In this document: in pieces, positions 1 through 5,535 of the stretch
Layout: each line of letters opens with the position of its first letter
How positions within the stretch are numbered: the stretch's first letter is position 1
Source of the DNA: Acidobacteriota bacterium
GTDB taxonomy: Bacteria > Acidobacteriota > Blastocatellia > Pyrinomonadales > Pyrinomonadaceae
Direction of reading: 5' to 3'
Length of the DNA stretch: 7,773 bases
Assembly (NCBI GenBank): GCA_013813755.1
Contig: JACCRD010000187.1
Coordinates: 1 to 7,773 of the forward strand
Program-made: the position numbers and the translations under genes
The notes under the pieces: model-generated
What the model was told of the DNA's origin: nothing
Seen by the model: only the letters and a program-made list of their open reading frames with translations
Database searches by the model: none

Positions 1-814
1 GATTTCCGAAGCCGCGATTGTTGGCGCGGCGTGCGGCGCGGCGCTTCTTGGAATGAAACCGGTAGCTGAATTCCAATTTATAGATTTTATCTCGTGCGGC
101 TTCGATATGCTGACGAATTACGCGGCAAAATCGCGTTATCGTGGCTGCGGCTCGATTCAAGCCGTCTTTCGCGGTCCGTGCGGTTCGGGCGTGCGCGGCG
201 GACCGTTTCATTCGCTCAACGCTGAAGCATTTTTCTTAAACACGGCGGGTTTGAAAATGGTCGAGCCTTCAACGGCTTACGACGCGAAAGGATTAATCAA
301 AGCGGCGATTCGTGACCCCGACCCGGTTTTATTTTTCGAACACAAAAAGCTTTATCGTCTGCCGCGTCTGCGTGAAGAGTTGCCCGAAGATGATTATATT
401 GTCGAAATCGGCAAAGCGCGGACGGCGCGTGAAGGCACGGATTTATCAATTATCACTTTTGGCGCACAGGTTTTGAACGCGCTGGACGCCAGCGAGATTT
501 TAGAAAAAGAAGATAATTTGCAGGTTGAAATCATCGATTTGCGGACACTCGCGCCGATGGATAAAGTGGCGATATTAAATACGGTGAAGAAAACAAACCG
601 CGCTCTTGTTCTGCACGAAGCGAGTTTGACGGGCGGCATCGGCGGCGAAGTTTCCGCTATCATCGCCGAAGAAGCTTTTGAATGGCTAGACGCGCCCATT
701 ATCCGCGTCGCTTCGATTGACACGCCTGTCCCGTTTGCGCCGCCGATGGAAGATTATTTTCTGCCGCAAGTTTCGGAGATTGTCGAAGCGGCGCGACGTT
801 TGGCGAGGTATTGA
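1..814 (+). CDS. 2-oxoacid dehydrogenase E1 component, beta subunit (C-terminal part)
   Basis: Beta subunit of a thiamine-diphosphate-dependent 2-oxoacid dehydrogenase (pyruvate or branched-chain type). With the alpha subunit it decarboxylates the 2-oxoacid and passes the acyl group to the E2 lipoyl domain in the cytoplasm. The gene is cut by the window edge: the frame is open from base 2 and gives 270 codons, so about 55 residues of a usual ~325 are missing. The ATG at 53 is internal. Visible residues 1-120 are the end of the pyrimidine-binding domain, with EFQFIDFI, RGPCGSGVRGGPFHS (the His at 209-211 fits the conserved active-site His) and the diagnostic FFEHKKLYR. Residues about 135-260 form the transketolase C-terminal domain, with ITFGAQV, VEIIDLRTLAPMD, LHEASLTGGIGGE and a DTPVPFAPPME block near the end. 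The substrate cannot be decided from this subunit alone; E1 alpha and E2 are presumably upstream. Family assignment is very secure, substrate open. Confidence 0.95.
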   Translation, partial: ISEAAIVGAACGAALLGMKPVAEFQFIDFISCGFDMLTNYAAKSRYRGCGSIQAVFRGPCGSGVRGGPFHSLNAEAFFLNTAGLKMVEPSTAYDAKGLIKAAIRDPDPVLFFEHKKLYRLPRLREELPEDDYIVEIGKARTAREGTDLSIITFGAQVLNALDASEILEKEDNLQVEIIDLRTLAPMDKVAILNTVKKTNRALVLHEASLTGGIGGEVSAIIAEEAFEWLDAPIIRVASIDTPVPFAPPMEDYFLPQVSEIVEAARRLARY

Positions 815-818
815 ACAT

Positions 819-1095
819 ATGAAAATTTTGAAGATTTTGTTTTTGTGTCTTTTCAGATACAGCTAATAAAATTGAAATTGCAGTAGAGATGTTTGACCCC
901 AAAAATGACGTAGTTATTTATTTATATGAAATTTCGGGCGGGAAAATTGTCGGTGGAGGTTCTAAAATCATCTGAGATTTATCGAATGTTCAAACAGGGA
1001 CTTATACGATTACAGTTTGGGCTGATGACGGTTGCGGCAAATGTGGCAAAAGTGTGTCGCAGGAAATCAGAATCGTCCAATGTAACGACTGCTAA
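819..1095 (+). pseudogene. Decayed small secreted protein with PKD/Ig-like domain (frameshift plus in-frame TGA)
   Basis: ATG at 819, five bases after the E1 beta stop, opens a signal-peptide-like start (MKILKILFLCLF) that hits TAA at 864. One frame over, the reading is open and protein-like from about 832: SDTANKIEIAVEMFDPKND, then VVIYLYEISGGKIVGGGSKII, then TGA at 973-975, then DLSNVQTGTYTITVWADDGC, GKCGKSVSQEIRIVQCNDC and TAA at 1093-1095. The strand pattern and the D-L-S-x-V-x-x-G-T-Y-T-I-T-V segment look like a PKD or Ig-like beta-sandwich. In similar proteins, as I recall them, a Trp often precedes DLS, so the TGA may be a mutated TGG. Restoring the protein needs a +1 shift in the T-rich stretch 835-855 and readthrough of the TGA. 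Two lesions in about 90 codons point to a pseudogene. The 68-codon ORF at 926-1132 is in another frame and looks unrelated. A sequencing or assembly error could explain the frameshift but less easily both lesions. Confidence 0.6.
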
Positions 1096-1300
1096 TAGAT
1101 TTTGGCGAATAATTAAATTTTTTAATTTGTAGTATATTCGTTATTGCTCGAAGGAAATTTGTTTATAACCCAGCGTTCACAATTCTGCGGTTTAAATTTG
1201 ATTATTGCTTGCTTTAGTTTTCGGCGTGTGTCAAAATTCGTCTCATTAAAATATTTTTTATCCAAAACAATTTAATCTAAGGAGATTCTTTAAAAACATA

Positions 1301-1603
1301 ATGTCAGAAAACGGAACTGAAACGGCGCCGCAGGAAACAAATTCAACCAGCGCCGACGCAACAATCAACGAAACTGATCAGACAACGGAACAAACTTCTC
1401 AAGACATTACGCCCGACACGACAGACATAACCCAACCGTCTGAAAGCGCGGAAAACGCGGAAGATGTTTCTTATCACACAGTCGAAAAAGAAGGAAAAGT
1501 AACGGCGATTTGGGAAATGCAGGGTCGCAAACATATCCGCACGATTGACCCGCGTTCAAACGAAGGCAAACAAATTTTAGAGCTTTTTGAAACGGCTGCG
1601 TAA
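1301..1603 (+). CDS. Hypothetical protein with acidic disordered N-terminus and small C-terminal domain
   Basis: A 100-residue protein that I do not recognise. It has two parts. Residues 1-58 are rich in Thr, Ser, Glu, Asp, Gln and Asn, contain no Lys, Arg or His, and should be disordered. Residues 56-98 look folded: VSYHTVEKEGKVTAIWEMQG could form a beta hairpin, followed by KHIRTIDP and a final helix NEGKQILELFE. There is no signal peptide or membrane segment, so it is probably cytoplasmic. A strong Shine-Dalgarno-like AAGGAGA at 1279-1285 lies about 15 bases before the ATG, longer than usual, but no other start fits the frame. The gene stands alone, with about 200 AT-rich bases before it and 230 after. 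The RBS, open frame and coherent C-terminus support a real gene; its function is unknown. Confidence 0.7.
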   Translation: MSENGTETAPQETNSTSADATINETDQTTEQTSQDITPDTTDITQPSESAENAEDVSYHTVEKEGKVTAIWEMQGRKHIRTIDPRSNEGKQILELFETAA

Positions 1604-1664
1604 ATTCAGCTTTTTAAATATAAGCGAAAAATTTAAGATAAATTCCGCGCGTCTGAAAAAAACC

Positions 1665-1694
1665 TTGCCTTTTGATGTCAAATAGAGTTAACAT
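1665..1694 (+). promoter_or_regulatory. Candidate sigma-70-type promoter for the small membrane protein
   Basis: TTGCCT at 1665-1670 and TAACAT at 1689-1694 are 18 bases apart, and each matches the -35 and -10 consensus at four of six positions. Transcription from here would give a leader of about 135 bases that includes the inverted repeat at 1742-1772. This is a weak match in AT-rich DNA and could be chance. Confidence 0.22.
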
Positions 1695-1741
1695 AAGTTG
1701 AATTTCGCAACAAGCAGTTTAAGAATTCAGAGGCATATTCT

Positions 1742-1772
1742 AAATCCTTTATTGTCAACACATAAAGGATTT
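1742..1772 (+). repeat. Perfect 10-bp inverted repeat in the leader of the small membrane protein gene
   Basis: AAATCCTTTA (1742-1751) is the exact reverse complement of TAAAGGATTT (1763-1772), with an 11-base loop TTGTCAACACA. No T-run follows, so it is not a normal terminator. It lies 64 bases before the ATG at 1837, downstream of the candidate promoter. It could be an RNA hairpin in the leader or a binding site for a dimeric regulator. TTGTCA occurs both in the loop (1752-1757) and across the right arm (1771-1776), 19 bases apart. The repeat itself is certain; its role is inferred. Confidence 0.5.
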
Positions 1773-1836
1773 GTCAGAGCCGGCGAGACTTCGGAAGTTT
1801 TAACCTTTTTTCAACCAAAAGACGGAGGTAATTTTT

Positions 1837-2034
1837 ATGAAGGATTTGCTATATGCAGTTTTAGCTTTAATCGTTGCGGGCGCAGCCGCTTATTTTTTCT
1901 ATAAGTTTCAAACCGCTAAAGACTCAAATTCCCTTATTATAGGAATAGTACTTGCTCTTTTAGCAATCGTTTTGGGCGGGCTTTTTATGTATGGCAGAGT
2001 AAATACTCATGACGACATACACATTACCGAGTAA
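1837..2034 (+). CDS. Small membrane protein with two transmembrane helices
   Basis: A 65-residue protein with no family that I recognise. Residues about 4-21 (LLYAVLALIVAGAAAYFF) and about 33-51 (LIIGIVLALLAIVLGGLFM) are strongly hydrophobic and should be two inner-membrane helices. They are joined by a short polar loop, YKFQTAKDSNS. The tail VNTHDDIHITE is acidic with two His and stays in water. An almost ideal RBS, GGAGG at 1824-1828, lies eight bases before the ATG. The overlapping frame from 1698 has no RBS and is not coding. The gene stands alone, with a 232-base leader region after the preceding gene and a hairpin at 2045-2058 just after its stop. It could be a small stress or envelope protein, but nothing in the sequence gives a specific role. 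Confidence 0.82.
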   Translation: MKDLLYAVLALIVAGAAAYFFYKFQTAKDSNSLIIGIVLALLAIVLGGLFMYGRVNTHDDIHITE

Positions 2035-2044
2035 CAAAAGTTTT

Positions 2045-2058
2045 CCGCGTTTACGCGG
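2045..2058 (+). terminator. Short GC hairpin after the small membrane protein, possible weak terminator
   Basis: CCGCG (2045-2049), loop TTTA, CGCGG (2054-2058) form a perfect 5-bp stem starting ten bases after the stop codon at 2034. Position and GC content suit a terminator, but the following bases (CGGACAAATAGC) contain no U-tract. It may only protect the 3' end of the mRNA. Confidence 0.3.
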
Positions 2059-2186
2059 CGGACAAATAGCTTCAAACTTTTTGCCTGCCGCTTTATATTT
2101 CTTTTTACGCCTTTTTTATCATCAATAATTGTGAAGCCGAAAAGTTTCTTACTGGTGAAATTTTGCTTCACAACAAAAATTAATTT

Positions 2187-2231
2187 TCCATTCATTCCGT
2201 CAATGGATGCGAACTGAAGTTCGCATTCCGT
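2187..2231. repeat. REP-like double palindrome
   Basis: Two hairpins sit side by side and share base 2207. The first is TCCATT (2187-2192) with AATGGA (2202-2207) around a 9-base loop. The second is ATGCGAACT (2207-2215) with AGTTCGCAT (2218-2226) around a two-base GA spacer. CATTCCGT occurs twice, at 2193-2200 in the first loop and at 2224-2231 at the end of the second hairpin, 31 bases apart. Compact, intergenic, paired palindromes of this kind resemble repetitive extragenic palindromes. Only one copy is in the window, so dispersal in the genome is an inference. Confidence 0.45.
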
Positions 2232-2319
2232 ATTTATAATAAATTTTTGTCTGCGAACAGAATTAGTCTGGATTGCGGATATTTTTTTTTTGCACAATGC
2301 AAAAAATGTGAGGAAAGGT

Positions 2320-2325
2320 TATAAT
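2320..2325 (+). promoter_or_regulatory. Candidate -10 box for nfu
   Basis: A perfect TATAAT lies 64 bases before the nfu start, giving a leader of about 57 bases. There is no good -35 box 16-18 bases upstream; the position is filled by an A-rich ATGCAA sequence next to the A/T hairpin at 2286-2306. The surrounding DNA is AT-rich, so the match may be chance. Confidence 0.35.
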
Positions 2326-2389
2326 GTTTACTAAAATGTAAAGATTTAAAATTTTCATATTTTGAAATTGACGAGAGAAATAAAAAAGA

Positions 2390-2962
2390 ATGCCGAAAAT
2401 TGCAGATATTCAGGAAACACCGAATCCAAATGCCGTTAAATTTATTTTAAAGGAACCCGTCAGCCACGGAACTTCTCATTCATTCGACACTGCCGATGCC
2501 GGTCAAACTGATAAATTAGCCAAATCGCTTTTTGAAATTGGCGATGTCGCGTCCATTTTTTATATGGACAAAATGATTACGGTCGAAAAAACCGACGAAG
2601 CCGATTGGGATGAAATTTTACCGCTTCTAGCCGTTCCGATTCGCGCGGCTGAATCTGTCGCCGGCAAAAACGGGGGCACAAACGGCTCGGCAGCGAAAAA
2701 AATCGGCGGCGCGATTGCGGCGGCGATGAACGACAACCCGATCATCGCGCAAATAAACGATTTGCTCGATGAAAGAATCCGTCCTTATCTGGCAAGCGAC
2801 GGAGGCTGGCTGGAAGTTTTGGATTTGGAAGATAAAACCTTAAAAATTCGTTACCAAGGCGCGTGCGGGAGCTGTCCTTCAAGTTTAACCGGAACTTTAA
2901 TGGCGATTGAGAATATGATCAAAGATGAAATTGATCCCGAAATTGAAGTAATAGCTGTTTAG
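2390..2962 (+). CDS. nfu: Nfu-type iron-sulfur cluster carrier (Nfu_N + NifU C-terminal domain)
   Basis: A 190-residue cytoplasmic scaffold or carrier that holds a [4Fe-4S] cluster, probably between two subunits, and delivers it to client enzymes. Residues 1-88 are the Nfu N-terminal domain, with the typical opening IQETPNPNAVKFIL, then AKSLFEIGDVASIFYMDKMITV and a W..I helix. Residues 89-115 are a Gly/Ala/Lys linker. Residues 116-190 are the NifU C-terminal domain, with RPYLASDGGWLEVL and the cluster-binding GACGSCPSS (Cys159 and Cys162). The same domain order is known from mitochondrial Nfu1; E. coli NfuA has a different N-terminal domain. The Shine-Dalgarno is weak (GAGAG near 2373-2377), but the start is fixed by the conserved N-terminus. 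It has no operon partner here and ends at a shared terminator. Clients cannot be named from the sequence. Confidence 0.95.
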   Translation: MPKIADIQETPNPNAVKFILKEPVSHGTSHSFDTADAGQTDKLAKSLFEIGDVASIFYMDKMITVEKTDEADWDEILPLLAVPIRAAESVAGKNGGTNGSAAKKIGGAIAAAMNDNPIIAQINDLLDERIRPYLASDGGWLEVLDLEDKTLKIRYQGACGSCPSSLTGTLMAIENMIKDEIDPEIEVIAV

Positions 2963-2983
2963 AATTAATTGTAAAGTTAAGAA

Positions 2984-3017
2984 AAAAGCTGCCTGACATC
3001 TGCGTCAGGCAGCTTTT
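2984..3017. terminator. Bidirectional intrinsic terminator between convergent genes
   Basis: A perfect 14-bp stem, AAAAGCTGCCTGAC (2984-2997) with GTCAGGCAGCTTTT (3004-3017), has a six-base loop ATCTGC. It lies 22 bases after the nfu stop and about 60 bases beyond the end of the VWFA gene on the other strand. The plus-strand transcript ends in UUUU; the minus-strand transcript ends in a run of six U from 2982-2987. One hairpin therefore serves both genes. Confidence 0.92.
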
Positions 3018-3077
3018 GACATTTTACGGCGGCGCCCATTTGTAATGCGAATGTAATTGCTCTCGAATGAAGCGGCG

Positions 3078-5255
3078 TTATTGAACGATTTCAAATTGAA
3101 CGAGTTGAGTAGCAATTTTTCGTTTTTCTTTAGCTAAATTGTCTGTCACAATTACCTGCAGAATATACTCGCCCGGCTGCATTCCGGCTCCTAAGTTGAT
3201 TGCCGACGTCGATTTTACCGCGTGAAAATCAGTCTGTCCCGCAAGGTCGAGCGGTTTTGGCTGACCCTCAAAAAAAAGTTTACCATCACGGAAAATTCTC
3301 GTTTGCGTTTGCAGCTGCGGAGTTTGCCCGCCGCCCGATTTTGCGTTGTAAACTTCAAAACCATAGCGAACAATCGTTCCGCGCCTGAAACTTCGCAGGG
3401 CGGTGTCGGTCATCGGATCGGTCTGACTAATTTTTTCATCAATTTTTGCGTTCGGCGTTTTGGCTTGCTGATCTTTTTGAAATTGTTCGAGCGAAAGATT
3501 TTCAAGCACCATGCCGGAAATTGTTAAACGTTCTTTTTTTAAGTTCGGAACTTCGATAAACTGACTCGCCGAGCCGACCTGTTCGCTCGCGTGATCACGA
3601 ACTGCCACCCTCATCTGATACGCGCCGGCTTTTTTAATCGGAAATGTAAATTGATAAACAAATCCCTGTTTCAAAAAAAGCTCGTATTGGTCAGCTTTCA
3701 AAGTAAGCGTATAAGTTTGGCTGATTTGGTCAACCGGCACACCGTTATCGCCGAAGTTGATTGCCAACACGTCAAACACAGCCTTTTTGACGTTATTCGC
3801 TTCATCCGTGAATTTTAAATCTTTGGAATCAACGTGAAGCAGCGAGCGGACAAAAGTGCCTTGTTTCGCGTCGCTGCCAAAAAGCGCGTTTAAGTGCAGA
3901 GAAATACCGCCCGCCGCGAAAGGTGATGAAAGCGCGGACATAATTTGCTGATTCGCGGTTTGTTTGAAAGGTTTCTGGATTTGTTCATCCGTGACGCCGA
4001 AAAATCCGCTGCGATAGCGAACGGTCGTGTCTTTGCGTTTGACTTTTATTTCTAATCGATTAAAACGCCGTATTTTTGGGTCGAAAGTCTCGGTGTCCGG
4101 TTGGTAACCGATCAGATAATAGCTTTGATCGTCGAGAATTTTGCGAATTCCGCCACTCAAATCATTGTTATTGATAATCGGGAATCCGCCCGTTTCTTTC
4201 GCAAGATAGACGAGACCCGACTGCGTGTCAAAAAGTTTATCGCGGCGTTCGGAGATTCGTTCGCCTAATTGTTCGGCTGAAATGCCTGAAGTGTTATCCT
4301 GCGCGGTAAATCCGGTGATCGCCAAACCCCTCGGGTCCATTGTGTAAACGATGACCGATGAACGATTTGCTAAATCGACTAACTGCCGCAGAGATTCCAG
4401 AACTCTGGTCGATTCCTTAAAACCGCCGGTCGTTTCGGAAAAAAGCTGAAAGCCGTCAGAGAGAAGCATTATTGATTTACGTCCGGGTAAATCCTTCATT
4501 CCGCGCACAATGTAATTGATTGCGCCAAGAGTTCCGGTGGCAAATAAATCTTCTCTGAATTGATTTGTGTTTCGAAGCGAATCTTTTTCTGCTTCTAACT
4601 GTTCCTCGCTAACCTCCGCGCCCATGAATTTCGAACGCTCTAGCAGTGTCGCTTCAATCGGAGCAAACGCGCCGATTCCGCCCGCGCCCCGCGAATTCCA
4701 GCGAACTTTTTCAATCGCCGCGTAAAGTTGACGTTTATCCGAAGTAAATTGCTGAAGCGCGCCGATTCCGCCGCCGGTGCGGACAATCGCCACCAGATCG
4801 CCGGTCAACATCTGCTCGTCGACAAACTTTTTCAAAGCTCTTCTGACATAATAAGTGCTTTCGAAAGAAAGAGTTAAATCATCGACGACGAGCGCGATTG
4901 TCCGCCGCACATTTTCAGGTTTGAGCGGCGCGTTCAAAAGCGGAACGGGGATTTGGTTTTTCGCGGCTTGTTTCGTATTTGTTTGAGCAGTCTCAGAGCT
5001 GGCGGAAACAAAAGAAAAATTACTAATTTCCTGTTTCTCGCCGTTTTCAAAAATTTCAAAATCTTCCGGCTTCAAATCTTTGACAATTTTCCCTTCCTGG
5101 TCGGTCACGGTCACGTCAATTTGCACAAGCGCGGTCGAAATTTTTACAACATCATTATCGTCATCGGCAGGTTTCGGCGTTGGCGTCGAAGTTTGAGAAA
5201 AACTTATCGATGCGGAAAAAAGAACAATAACAAACGTAAAAATTAATTTTTTCAT
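3078..5255 (-). CDS. Secreted VWFA-related domain protein (acidobacterial family)
   Basis: A 725-residue exported protein of the VWFA-related family common in Acidobacteriota (TIGR03436 type). Residues 1-20 are a signal peptide (KK, then a hydrophobic core, cleavage probably near FSQ). A short STPTPKP stretch and an Asp patch follow. Residues about 36-85 match the usual lead-in, a beta-rich segment with VTVTDQEGKIVKDL and PEDFEIFENG. The von Willebrand A fold spans about 118-385. The metal site reads D126-L-T128-L-S130, a DxTxS variant of DxSxS. LLSDG (264-268), VYTMDPRGL (303-311) and the family hallmark YYLIGYQPDT (379-388) come later. Residues 420-725 are beta-rich and less conserved, perhaps for partner binding. 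AGGAG on the minus strand (5261-5265) lies five bases before the ATG. It is a single-gene unit, divergent from speA. Family is secure; ligand and role are unknown. Confidence 0.93.
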   Translation of the reverse strand: MKKLIFTFVIVLFSASISFSQTSTPTPKPADDDNDVVKISTALVQIDVTVTDQEGKIVKDLKPEDFEIFENGEKQEISNFSFVSASSETAQTNTKQAAKNQIPVPLLNAPLKPENVRRTIALVVDDLTLSFESTYYVRRALKKFVDEQMLTGDLVAIVRTGGGIGALQQFTSDKRQLYAAIEKVRWNSRGAGGIGAFAPIEATLLERSKFMGAEVSEEQLEAEKDSLRNTNQFREDLFATGTLGAINYIVRGMKDLPGRKSIMLLSDGFQLFSETTGGFKESTRVLESLRQLVDLANRSSVIVYTMDPRGLAITGFTAQDNTSGISAEQLGERISERRDKLFDTQSGLVYLAKETGGFPIINNNDLSGGIRKILDDQSYYLIGYQPDTETFDPKIRRFNRLEIKVKRKDTTVRYRSGFFGVTDEQIQKPFKQTANQQIMSALSSPFAAGGISLHLNALFGSDAKQGTFVRSLLHVDSKDLKFTDEANNVKKAVFDVLAINFGDNGVPVDQISQTYTLTLKADQYELFLKQGFVYQFTFPIKKAGAYQMRVAVRDHASEQVGSASQFIEVPNLKKERLTISGMVLENLSLEQFQKDQQAKTPNAKIDEKISQTDPMTDTALRSFRRGTIVRYGFEVYNAKSGGGQTPQLQTQTRIFRDGKLFFEGQPKPLDLAGQTDFHAVKSTSAINLGAGMQPGEYILQVIVTDNLAKEKRKIATQLVQFEIVQ

Positions 5256-5495
5256 AAAATCTCCTAATTCTGCGTCAGAACTTTTTATTTTACAGCGTAA
5301 AAAATGAAATTAATAGAAAAATGTTTATTAAATCGAGTGGGATTAAACAGGCTTTATATATTAATTCGTTTAATTCGGACAATTTTTACTTAATAATTGA
5401 ATACTGAAAATATAAGTTCGCAAAAAAATCTGTTGTTATCAACTCGGTTTTTTGTTAAATTTTAAAAACATAAAATTTTATTTTCATTTTTCAGT

Positions 5496-5501
5496 TATAC
5501 T
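5496..5501 (+). promoter_or_regulatory. Candidate -10 box for speA
   Basis: TATACT matches the -10 consensus at five of six positions and would start the transcript about 28 bases before the speA start. There is no good -35 box at the usual distance. Position is reasonable, evidence weak. Confidence 0.28.
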
Positions 5502-5521
5502 GAACGGATATTTCTATTTTT

Positions 5522-5525
5522 GGAG
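5522..5525 (+). promoter_or_regulatory. Ribosome binding site that fixes the TTG start of speA
   Basis: GGAG at 5522-5525 lies ten bases before TTG at 5536. The frame is closed by TAA at 5530-5532, so no earlier start is possible. The conserved N-terminal YGIENWSAGYF begins only 11 residues after this TTG. Confidence 0.75.
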
Positions 5526-5535
5526 TTACTAACAC

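Larger units (their letters stand above)
2035..2389. other. 355-base gene-free spacer
   Basis: AT-rich spacer between the small membrane protein and the nfu gene. In order it holds a GC hairpin (2045-2058), two adjoining palindromes (2187-2226), and an A/T hairpin TTTTTTGCA-CAA-TGCAAAAAA (2286-2306). A TATAAT box follows at 2320-2325. A 96-codon frame on the minus strand (2007-2297) crosses the palindromes and overlaps the end of the membrane protein gene. It has no recognisable domain and I do not accept it as a gene. Confidence 0.6.
5256..5535. other. Divergent AT-rich promoter region between the VWFA gene and speA
   Basis: This 280-base spacer must hold the start signals for both outward genes. 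It is very AT-rich, so box-like matches are common and none is clear for the leftward gene. A tandem direct repeat of TTAATTCG lies at 5361-5368 and 5370-5377. No open frame of note, hairpin-plus-U-tract or riboswitch-like fold was seen. Confidence 0.55.

Noticed and set aside
973..975. In-frame TGA as a selenocysteine codon
   Set aside because: A frameshift is also needed upstream, no SECIS-like stem-loop was evident just after the TGA, and the position fits a mutated Trp codon.
926..1132. 68-codon open frame on the plus strand
   Set aside because: It is out of frame with the protein-like PKD remnant, which fits the same DNA far better, and its product shows no family features.
1698..1904. 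68-codon open frame on the plus strand overlapping the small membrane protein
   Set aside because: It needs a TTG start without an RBS, and its end is an out-of-frame reading of the membrane protein gene, which has a strong RBS.
2007..2297. 96-codon open frame on the minus strand
   Set aside because: It crosses the REP-like palindromes, overlaps the end of the small membrane protein gene, shows no domain and lies in AT-rich spacer sequence.
4953..5246. 97-codon open frame on the plus strand, opposite the VWFA gene
   Set aside because: It is a shadow of the strongly supported minus-strand gene; its basic, Phe-rich translation shows no domain.
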